DNA of 64,000 nt from JBBSJZ01 sp041751935 (GTDB taxonomy: Bacteria > Planctomycetota > Planctomycetia > Pirellulales > Pirellulaceae), in assembly GCA_041751935.1 (NCBI GenBank), contig JBGSIA010000183.1, forward strand, positions 1 through 64,000, written 5' to 3'. This document shows, in pieces, positions 1 through 6,010 of the stretch; position 1 is the stretch's first letter, and each line of letters starts with the position of its first letter. The notes beneath the pieces are model-generated. The model saw nothing but the letters and a program-made list of their open reading frames with translations. It was not told the origin of the DNA and did no database searches. Position numbers and translations under genes: made by a program.

Positions 1-115
1 TCTCATATTTCAAGTTTTCATTGTCACGCACAAGACACTCATTAATGCGATCTTGTTCGTCGATCAACGCATGACACGCGGCGAGATTGTGCGGCAGTGA
101 AGCTTCGATTGACAT
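1..115 (-). CDS. tnpC: IS66 transposase TnpC, N-terminal fragment (cut by window edge)
   Basis: Only the first 38 or so residues are inside the window. The peptide starts MSIEASLPHNLAACHALIDE and continues into a charged, leucine-containing stretch. This fits the N-terminus of IS66 transposases, where a short LP-x-x-LAACHALI-like segment precedes a coiled-coil. An in-frame upstream ATG at 139-137 would add eight residues. No good ribosome binding site separates the two choices. The gene follows tnpB with a 91-base gap that holds a terminator-like hairpin. Identity rests on the short peptide and its position after tnpB. Confidence 0.75.
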   Translation of the reverse strand, partial: MSIEASLPHNLAACHALIDEQDRINECLVRDNENLKYE

Positions 116-141
116 AGCAACACGTTGTCGCGATTGCATGA

Positions 142-173
142 CAAAAAACGCAAGACGATGACTCGCCTTGCGT
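142..173 (-). terminator. Hairpin plus T-run between tnpB and tnpC
   Basis: On the minus strand a perfect 7-bp stem (ACGCAAG at 173-167 with CTTGCGT at 154-148, 12-base loop) is followed at once by a run of six T, the shape of an intrinsic terminator. It lies just downstream of tnpB and just before the tnpC start, so it could limit transcription of the transposase gene. The stem is short and only moderately GC-rich. Confidence 0.45.
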
Positions 174-206
174 ATGCATTTTTCCGAAATAGTTTTGCTG
201 TTCGCG

Positions 207-557
207 CTAGGCAACTTTGAAGCGTTTGCGACGCTTCGCTGAATTCAAGTCGATCCCCGAGAGCAGCAGTGACAATGTCGCGCGATCAATCTCCAATGAG
301 GACTGTGTGAGATCAAGCGAACCGAGTTGGTAGGTACCGGCTTCGAGTCGCTTGTACCACAGTGCCAGACCGTCGTTGTCCCAAGTCAGAATCTTGACAC
401 AGTCTCGCCGGCGATTGAAGAACAAGAACAAGTGTCCCGAGAGGAGTTGGACATCGAAGTGCTCGGCGACGAGTCCACTGAGGCCATTGAAGCTCTTTCG
501 CATGTCGGTGGCGCCGGTGTAGATGAAGATGCGCGTGGTTACTGAGAGCGAGATCAT
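207..557 (-). CDS. tnpB: IS66 accessory protein TnpB
   Basis: This 116-residue protein is full length for the IS66 Orf2/TnpB family, which is needed for transposition but has no settled biochemical role. It shows the family hallmarks in order: TGATDMRKSFNGL near residue 15, SGHLFLFFNRRRD in the middle, then a tryptophan-rich ILTWDNDGLALWYKRLE block, and a basic C-terminus. The start at 557 is chosen because a GGAGGA ribosome binding site lies six bases upstream, and because its ATG overlaps the tnpA stop as ATGA, implying translational coupling. An upstream in-frame start at 626 has no such support. No disabling change is visible. Confidence 0.93.
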   Translation of the reverse strand: MISLSVTTRIFIYTGATDMRKSFNGLSGLVAEHFDVQLLSGHLFLFFNRRRDCVKILTWDNDGLALWYKRLEAGTYQLGSLDLTQSSLEIDRATLSLLLSGIDLNSAKRRKRFKVA

Positions 558-922
558 CGTGAGTCCTCCGAGTGCATGTTGCTTTGGGTTATTTGGACAC
601 ACGCCGCGAGAAGTTCGACGAGGCACTCGCGTCGGACGTGCTCACTGAGTTGGATCGATGCTCCACCGGGCAAACGCAGCACCGGTCCAGGTGCGGCGAG
701 CCGATCCGTTAGAAGATCAGATGTGAATCCAGGCGCCGAAATCGGCTGGTGACAATCGGGTGTAAGCTGTTGCTTGCTGAGCCTCTTCTTCCACTAATAG
801 AAGCTGTGTACTGAGACGCCTTCGCGGCGGCAAAATTCCTTAACTGTGATGGACTGAGTCTGAAATCGCTCCAGGCGGGCTTACCAGAGATGCTGGCGGA
901 CGAACTGTGGAGCATGCGGCAT
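554..922 (-). pseudogene. tnpA: IS66 tnpA (Orf1), broken by two nonsense codons
   Basis: Reading from the ATG at 922-920 gives one continuous frame of 123 codons, interrupted by TAA at codon 14 (883-881) and TAG at codon 43 (796-794). Around the stops the frame still reads like an IS66 Orf1: LERFQTQSITVKEFCRREGV, then HSFY-stop-WKKRL, and near the end VLRLPGGASIQLSE. Intact relatives commonly have glutamine in the SFYQW position, so each stop could come from one C-to-T change (CAG to TAG, CAA to TAA). The frame ends in TGA overlapping the tnpB start. There is no frameshift, which suggests recent decay. Readthrough is possible but I see nothing supporting it. Confidence 0.85.
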
Positions 923-990
923 GGAAATTTTCCTGGGTTTGGTGGAAGCAAACCCGCCAGCCTACCGTCCGCAAAAAGCATGCTCCCGCC

Positions 991-1000
991 GAACGCTTAC
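991..1000 (-). repeat. IS66 terminal inverted repeat (tnpA end)
   Basis: GTAAGCGTTC on the minus strand starts 78 bases upstream of tnpA and matches the GTAA-type start of IS66-family termini. It marks the probable junction with host DNA. IS66 elements usually duplicate 8 bp of target, which here would be 1001-1008. The partner end is outside the window. Confidence 0.65.
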
Positions 1001-1148
1001 GTTCTGTCAGCGCTTTATGAGCATCGTGATAACTTAGTATGCGGTCATTTGAAGTTCATCGTTGATCGTTCCAAAGCAAGATACGATGAATGAGTTGTAG
1101 TTGCAGTCGCCGATAGAGAAATAGGTCATGACGCCGACCTACAGCTCG

Positions 1149-1253
1149 TTTATCGTCACCGGTTCCGGTCGAACAAGCAGCAGGCATCTGCTTGTTCCGG
1201 CTCAAACTGGTGATAAATCGTTTGCGCTAACCGTTTGTTTCGGTTACCAGCGC
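1149..1253. repeat. Two adjacent palindromes between the IS end and the quinone operon
   Basis: The first palindrome spans 1149-1217. It has a perfect inner stem (GAACAAGCAG at 1171-1180 with CTGCTTGTTC at 1188-1197) and an imperfect outer stem (TTTATC..CACC with GGTGATAAA). The second spans 1224-1253, with GCGCT and AACCG arms around a 7-base loop and three unpaired bases. Both lie just past the stop of the leftward prenyltransferase gene, so they may end or protect its mRNA. Neither has a T-run on the minus strand. The rest of 1001-1275 shows no convincing gene. Confidence 0.55.
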
Positions 1254-1275
1254 GAACGGCAATGCGATAAGGTAC

Positions 1276-2178
1276 TTAAAACCAGCAGCAGTCCAGCACG
1301 CCAGCAGCCAACAAGATCACACTGATGGCAGCGTTGGTGTTAAAGAATGCCACGTTGACTCGCGCTAAGTCGTCGGGGCGAACAAGACGATGCTGAATAA
1401 CTACTAGAACAGTCGTTACGCCGACCGCAATCGCGAACAATAATCCTAAGCCAGCGATTGATCCGACGTAGGCTAGCAGTACCAACATCCCGATCATCAC
1501 CGCATGCGAAACCGTAGCGACTCGTAACGCACCGCTCACGCCAAGTATCGCGGGGATGCTATGCAAACCGACTCGTGAGTCAAACTCGGCGTCCTGACAG
1601 GCATAAATGATATCGAATCCAGTTACCCACGACGCGACCACGGCGGCTAAGATCATTGGCAGCAACAGATCGCTGGGGAACTGGCTGGGCGCGTAACCGC
1701 GAATCGCGACCCAGGCACAAATGGGTGCCAAGCTCAACGCCAAGCCCAACCACAGGTGAGCTGCTGCAGTGAATCGTTTGGACAAACTGTATCCAAGCAA
1801 AAATAGCAACACAGGAATCGACGCGGCCAATGGGACGGCGTTCGGCAAGAAGGCGAGCGTCGACGCCACAAAACCGATGCAATTAATCAGAGTGAAGCTC
1901 CAAACTCGTCCACGTGACAATCGGCCAGACGGCAGGTGCCGCGTCGCGGTACGCGGGTTCCCGGCATCAAACCTTGCATCGACAAGTCGGTTGAACGCCA
2001 TAGCCGCCGATCGCGCAAAAACCATGCACAACAAGATGCCGACAAAATGGCGAACTCGCAATTGTGGATAATCGCCTGAGACTAGCGGCGTTGCCAATGC
2101 CAGCGCCGTCGCCAGCAGTACGAACGGTAACGCAAAAATGGTATGGCTGAATCGGATCAAACCCAACCAGTCTTTCAC
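1276..2178 (-). CDS. ubiA: UbiA-family polyprenyltransferase, likely menaquinone pathway (MqnP/UbiA-like)
   Basis: A 300-residue integral membrane protein with about eight hydrophobic segments. Two aspartate-rich motifs mark the UbiA superfamily: N63-x3-D67-x3-D71 in NRLVDARFDAGNPRT, and D196-x3-D200 in YACQDAEFDSRVGLHSIP. These bind the Mg-diphosphate of the prenyl donor. The enzyme attaches a polyprenyl chain to an aromatic acid in the cytoplasmic membrane. It is last in an overlapping cluster with UbiX and UbiE, so it serves quinone synthesis. In planctomycetes menaquinone via futalosine is likelier than ubiquinone, but the acceptor cannot be read from the sequence. Its ATG overlaps the ubiX stop by four bases. 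Confidence 0.88.
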   Translation of the reverse strand: MKDWLGLIRFSHTIFALPFVLLATALALATPLVSGDYPQLRVRHFVGILLCMVFARSAAMAFNRLVDARFDAGNPRTATRHLPSGRLSRGRVWSFTLINCIGFVASTLAFLPNAVPLAASIPVLLFLLGYSLSKRFTAAAHLWLGLALSLAPICAWVAIRGYAPSQFPSDLLLPMILAAVVASWVTGFDIIYACQDAEFDSRVGLHSIPAILGVSGALRVATVSHAVMIGMLVLLAYVGSIAGLGLLFAIAVGVTTVLVVIQHRLVRPDDLARVNVAFFNTNAAISVILLAAGVLDCCWF

Positions 2179-2867
2179 GGTGACTCACCCCAACGCTGGA
2201 TCATGGAATTATCAATATCTAACTGATCCAAGATGCGGGCGACGATAAAATCAACCAGTGAGTCCAGTGAGTTAACACCGTGATACCATCCAGGCATCGC
2301 GGGTAAGATCACACCCCCAGCGGCTGCGACTCGTTGCATGTTTTCGAGTTGCAGCAAACTCAGCGGCGTCTCACGTGGAACGAGTACAAGCTTGCGGTGC
2401 TCTTTCAGATGAACTTCCGCAGCACGTTGGATCAAATTGCTTGCCGCTGCGCGAGCGATGCCGCTGAGTGTGCTGCCACTGCAAGGGCAAATCACCATCG
2501 CCTGGGTCCGAAACGAGCCGCTGGCGATCGGAGCGAGAAAGTCGTCGTGTCGATGATACTGAATTCGATCTAGGGAAAGATTATTCACCGAGGTCCGCTG
2601 TTCATTACTTGCCGTTGACCAGATGGGAAGGAATCTAACTAACGAACTCAGGTTTGGTTGGCGAAGATCGATCGTTAGTTCCAGTTCTTGCTGGATCACG
2701 GCTGCCCCACTGGGGCTGATCGTCAGGTGGATTTCAACATCAGTGCGACAAAGTGCTTGTAGCAACCGCACGGCATAGATCGCACCACTTGCGCCAGTGA
2801 TCCCCACAACGAACCGCTGCGGCGATTTGAGCACAGATTCTGCAGTGCTCGATTCGTTTGGGCTCAA
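2175..2867 (-). CDS. ubiX: UbiX-family flavin prenyltransferase
   Basis: A 230-residue cytoplasmic flavoprotein of the UbiX/Pad1 family. These enzymes prenylate FMN to make the cofactor of UbiD-type decarboxylases. Visible family features are GITGASGAIYAVRLL near residue 22, the CPCSGSTLSGIA segment, VPRETPLSLLQLENM for phosphate and FMN contacts, and PAMPGWYHG. It lies in a four-base-overlap operon with ubiE upstream and the UbiA-type gene downstream. A decarboxylation step in quinone synthesis (UbiD or MqnL-like) is therefore implied, though the UbiD partner is not in the window. A stretch around residues 65-110 looks longer than in compact UbiX proteins. Confidence 0.9.
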   Translation of the reverse strand: MSPNESSTAESVLKSPQRFVVGITGASGAIYAVRLLQALCRTDVEIHLTISPSGAAVIQQELELTIDLRQPNLSSLVRFLPIWSTASNEQRTSVNNLSLDRIQYHRHDDFLAPIASGSFRTQAMVICPCSGSTLSGIARAAASNLIQRAAEVHLKEHRKLVLVPRETPLSLLQLENMQRVAAAGGVILPAMPGWYHGVNSLDSLVDFIVARILDQLDIDNSMIQRWGESP

Positions 2868-3646
2868 GGCTTAGTACCTTCGTAAAGCGTTACGACTCCG
2901 AAAGTCAACCGAGTGAATCGAGTTTCAACTAACCCGGCGGCCGTCATCCGGTCAGCTAATGCTTGGCCTTGAGGGAACTCGTTAACCGACTCGGGCAAAT
3001 ATTCGTAAGCGCTCTTATCATTTCGTGCGAACCATTGTCCGATCCGGGGAAGGATATGGCGGAAATAGAATCCATAAACTTGTTTGATCACAGGGAACTG
3101 GGGTTGTGAGAATTCAAGCACGATGACCTGCCCGCCTGGTCGACAGACCCGTGTCATTTCGGCCAAGCCGCTATCCGTGTTGGTGACGTTGCGCAGCCCA
3201 AAGGCCACGGTGACGCATTGAAACGTACTGGACGCAAGTGGTAGGGACTGAGTATCGGCTTCGATGTACTGGATCTGAGGTACGGTACTGTCGCGTCGAG
3301 ATTGTTTGTCGGCGGCAATTTGCAACATCGCGAGACAAAAGTCGGACGCGATGACGCGGGAGGTCTTGCCTTCGCGAGCCAAACGTCGAGAAATCGCCAT
3401 GGCCAAATCGCCTGTGCCGGTACACACGTCGAGCACTGGTGCATCGATATCCAGTTGTAGTCGTCGAACGGTCCGCCACCGCCAGTAGCGATCAACGTTC
3501 AGCGACAGCAAATGGTTCATCGCGTCATAGCGAGGCGCGATTTGGCGGAACATCTCGCGCACTCGCGTACCACTCTTGTCGACTGCCATTTTCGCATCGA
3601 CTGCCAGCTTTTTGTCAACTGTGGGCTCGTGGCTTGGCAAGTTCAT
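2864..3646 (-). CDS. ubiE: UbiE/MenG demethylmenaquinone C-methyltransferase
   Basis: A 260-residue SAM-dependent methyltransferase that carries out the C-methylation ending menaquinone (or ubiquinone) synthesis. The N-terminal VREMFRQIAPRYDAMNHLLS segment is a UbiE signature. It is followed by the SAM motif VLDVCTGTGDLA near residue 70, then VTVAFGLRNV, and MTRVCRPGGQVIVLEFSQP near residue 170. It is the first gene of the ubiE-ubiX-ubiA run, with a 137-base gap to the xer stop upstream that must hold the operon promoter. The first 25 residues are variable, so a slightly later start is possible. Confidence 0.93.
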   Translation of the reverse strand: MNLPSHEPTVDKKLAVDAKMAVDKSGTRVREMFRQIAPRYDAMNHLLSLNVDRYWRWRTVRRLQLDIDAPVLDVCTGTGDLAMAISRRLAREGKTSRVIASDFCLAMLQIAADKQSRRDSTVPQIQYIEADTQSLPLASSTFQCVTVAFGLRNVTNTDSGLAEMTRVCRPGGQVIVLEFSQPQFPVIKQVYGFYFRHILPRIGQWFARNDKSAYEYLPESVNEFPQGQALADRMTAAGLVETRFTRLTFGVVTLYEGTKP

Positions 3647-3783
3647 TGACTAGAAAGAGTTTCGATTGGCTAAATTACTGGACGCTGTAGAAGAGTACCG
3701 CAAGGGCAATGCCCAGAAAACTGGTGCAATCGATGCATTTCCTGCTTTAGGCAAAACACACAGGGATCGAGTCCGTGACACCG

Positions 3784-4737
3784 TCAGGCACGCGGGTGAA
3801 ATTGCTGATGCACTTTCTTCAATCGTGAGTGTTCCACGTGGGTGTATATTTGCGTGGTTTGTATACTGGCGTGCCCCAGCATCTCCTGGACCTGTCGCAA
3901 ATCAGCGCCGCCGGCCAACAGGTGGGTGGCGAAGCTGTGTCGCAAACTGTGGGGGCTGATCGAGGGATCGATGCCCGCGCGAAGGGCGTAGTATTTCACC
4001 ATTCGCCAGAGCTGAATTCGATCAAAGGGTCGACCCGCTCGGGAAAGAAAAAGTTCATCAGGTAAATGAATCGGTTTGGTTGCCAGCTTGCCCCGTAGGT
4101 CGCCCATATAAAGCTCAATGGCGGCGATTGCACGGCCTCCGATGGGGACCATGCGTTGTTTTCCGCCCTTACCATCACACTTGAGATACTTGTCGGCCAG
4201 TGCCAGATCGCGGACGCGTAGATTGCAAACTTCTGATGCTCGGCAACCGGTTGCATAAAGCACTTCGAGCATCGCGACGTCGCGTTGCCAATAGCGATCA
4301 CATTTGCGAACGGCTCCTAGAAAGGCGTCAATGCTGCGCGGTGAGAGGACCGTCGGCACTCGCTGCCACATTTTTTGGGTCACGATCAGCTCGGCAGGAT
4401 TTGACTCCACAGCCCCTTCAAGTTGCAAGTACTTGAAAAAAGTCCTCACGGCGACGACATTTCTCGCGACGCTGGACGGTGCCATGCCCATTTCGTGGAG
4501 CGTGCCGATAAAATCCGAGAGGTCGCCGACGGACAGCGAACGCAGGGGGCGTCCGTCGAGCCAAGCGACGAATTTTCGCATATCTCGACCGTAGGCGGCG
4601 ATCGTGTTTTTAGCGAGGTGGCATTCGCTCGATAAATAGCGTAGATAATCATCACAAACGGCCAGCGGTGACGCTTCCGTTTTGGCCACTGGCCCGGTGG
4701 TTTGCAAGGCTTGCAGTCGGGTCGGACGTTTCGCCAC
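3784..4737 (-). CDS. xer: Tyrosine recombinase XerC/XerD
   Basis: A 317-residue site-specific recombinase of the XerCD type, which resolves chromosome dimers at dif. The N-terminal SAM-like DNA-binding domain covers about residues 20-115. The catalytic domain follows, with the first arginine in YATGCRASEVCNLR, then HSLRHSFATHLL (H-x-x-R), LGHASIQTTQIYTH and the tyrosine nucleophile near residue 297. Length and motif spacing suit Xer rather than a phage integrase, and no att-like repeats or phage genes are nearby. C versus D cannot be settled. The start is GTG with a weak ribosome binding site. Confidence 0.92.
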   Translation of the reverse strand: MAKRPTRLQALQTTGPVAKTEASPLAVCDDYLRYLSSECHLAKNTIAAYGRDMRKFVAWLDGRPLRSLSVGDLSDFIGTLHEMGMAPSSVARNVVAVRTFFKYLQLEGAVESNPAELIVTQKMWQRVPTVLSPRSIDAFLGAVRKCDRYWQRDVAMLEVLYATGCRASEVCNLRVRDLALADKYLKCDGKGGKQRMVPIGGRAIAAIELYMGDLRGKLATKPIHLPDELFLSRAGRPFDRIQLWRMVKYYALRAGIDPSISPHSLRHSFATHLLAGGADLRQVQEMLGHASIQTTQIYTHVEHSRLKKVHQQFHPRA

Positions 4738-4897
4738 AGCAGAGGGTCTCGGCGTGAGGAGGATTCGCGAACTATGGTTTCGTGTATTCGGCTCATCGGC
4801 GAGTTGGCCGCATGGCTGGACGAATTGACCCTCAAGCCAATCGTTTTCGGCATTTGACAGTTTGTATTTGAGTTTTCTCTGGGAGAGGACGGTCGTA

Positions 4898-5878
4898 ATG
4901 AATGTGTTAGTTATCGGTGGCGCCGGTTATATCGGTTCGCATGCTGTTCGGTTGCTTTTAGAAGCTGGACACACAGTGTTCGTTTACGACAATCTCTCGC
5001 GAGGACATTCCAAGTCCGTTCCCGCGGGTTTGTTGATCGAAGGCGAAGTTGCCGATCGACCTCGACTTGTCAGCGTACTGCGAGAGAAACGAATTGATGC
5101 GGTGATGCACTTCGCCGCGTTCGCTTTGGTCAACGAGTCAGTGAACGATCCGTCGATGTACTATCGCAACAATGTCATCGCGGCACTGGAACTTCTCGAC
5201 GCGATGCGGGAAGCTGATGTGCGAAAGATCGTGTTCAGCAGCACGACTGCGACCTACGGTGAACCGGATGTGATCCCCATTCCTGAAACGACTCCGCAAA
5301 AACCAATCAATCCGTATGGGTTTACGAAACTGGTGATTGAACAGGCGCTTGCTGACTATGCCGCAGCCTACGATTTTGCCTATGCTGCATTGCGCTACTT
5401 CAACGCCGCGGGAGCTAAACCAGACGGTTCGATCGGCGAGGATCATACGCCCGAAAGCCACTTGATTCCGATTGTGCTGCAAGTCGCGTTAGGACAACGC
5501 GAATTCATCACGATTTACGGCGACGACTATCCAACGGCCGATGGAACATGTATTCGCGACTACATTCACGTCGATGACCTCGGTGATGCACACTTGCGGG
5601 CTCTGGATCGGTTACAGCCCGGCAAAGGATTGTGCGTCAATCTGGGCACGGGCCGCGGTACCAGTGTGCGTGAGATCGTCGAGGCTTGTCGCCAAGTCAC
5701 CGGCCACGCGATTCCAGAGGCGATCGGCCAACGTCGTGCTGGTGATCCGCCGGAGTTGATTGCCGACGCGCGATTAGCAAAGCAGCTTTTGCAGTGGACA
5801 CCAAAGTACATGGATGTCAGATCGATCGTGGAAACCGCTTGGAACTGGCACAGTAAGAATCCAAAAGGCTACGCTTGA
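4898..5878 (+). CDS. galE: UDP-glucose 4-epimerase
   Basis: A 326-residue extended short-chain dehydrogenase that interconverts UDP-glucose and UDP-galactose for surface polysaccharide and galactose metabolism. It has the NAD-binding GGAGYIGS near residue 7, the SSTTATYGEP segment with the catalytic serine/threonine, and Y-x3-K in NPYGFTKLVIE. YFNAAGA, CIRDYIHVDDL and RRAGDPPELIAD are further GalE blocks. The ATG at 4898 is preferred over the TTG at 4862 because a GGGAGAGGA ribosome binding site lies at 4881-4889 and the coenzyme motif then sits at the normal distance from the N-terminus. It diverges from xer. Confidence 0.94.
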   Translation: MNVLVIGGAGYIGSHAVRLLLEAGHTVFVYDNLSRGHSKSVPAGLLIEGEVADRPRLVSVLREKRIDAVMHFAAFALVNESVNDPSMYYRNNVIAALELLDAMREADVRKIVFSSTTATYGEPDVIPIPETTPQKPINPYGFTKLVIEQALADYAAAYDFAYAALRYFNAAGAKPDGSIGEDHTPESHLIPIVLQVALGQREFITIYGDDYPTADGTCIRDYIHVDDLGDAHLRALDRLQPGKGLCVNLGTGRGTSVREIVEACRQVTGHAIPEAIGQRRAGDPPELIADARLAKQLLQWTPKYMDVRSIVETAWNWHSKNPKGYA

Positions 5879-5897
5879 TTTGACTTTTCGTCTCGTG

Positions 5898-5998
5898 GTT
5901 GAAATCGGGCCGGTACCCTATAACTAAGATCCGAAAAAGGGTCTGACCCTTTCTCTTCGGACAGGCTCTAAAGGCGGTTCGATCCCCTCGATTTCAAC
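5898..5998 (+). promoter_or_regulatory. Structured leader upstream of purL
   Basis: GTTGAAATCG at 5898-5907 is perfectly complementary to CGATTTCAAC at 5989-5998, closing a 101-base element that ends at the purL ribosome binding site (AAAGG, 6000-6004). Inside, a second inverted repeat at 5930-5961 pairs TCCGAA and AAAGGGTC with GACCCTTT and TTCGGA. A T-loop-like GGTTCGATCCC lies at 5976-5986. The design resembles a cis-regulatory RNA. It does not match the purine or other riboswitch consensus I know, and a tRNA reading fails in the D arm. Function is inferred only. Confidence 0.45.
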
Positions 5999-6010
5999 GA
6001 AAGGTCACCG

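Larger units (their letters stand above)
1..1000 (-). mobile_element. IS66-family insertion sequence, partial, inactivated tnpA
   Basis: Read on the minus strand, the element begins at 1000 with GTAAGCGTTC, the GTAA-type terminus expected of IS66 elements. It continues with tnpA (922-554), tnpB (557-207) and the start of the transposase tnpC, which leaves the window at base 1. The order and the tnpA/tnpB overlap are those of the family. tnpA carries two premature stop codons, so the copy is probably no longer autonomous. The far end and the target-site duplication lie outside the window, so the length of the element cannot be judged. Confidence 0.85.

Noticed and set aside
3666..3959. 97-codon open frame on the plus strand between ubiE and xer
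   Set aside because: More than half is antisense to the conserved C-terminus of the Xer recombinase, including its catalytic tyrosine region; no motif is visible.
3784..4737. Phage or integron integrase
   Set aside because: Size, motif spacing and lack of att repeats, cassette genes or phage genes all fit a chromosomal XerC/D recombinase.
5900..5999. tRNA gene in the purL leader
   Set aside because: A 7-bp acceptor-like stem and a TTCGATC T-loop are present, but the T stem has a mismatch, position 8 is not T, and no D arm can be drawn. The perfect 10-bp stem fits a regulatory leader better.
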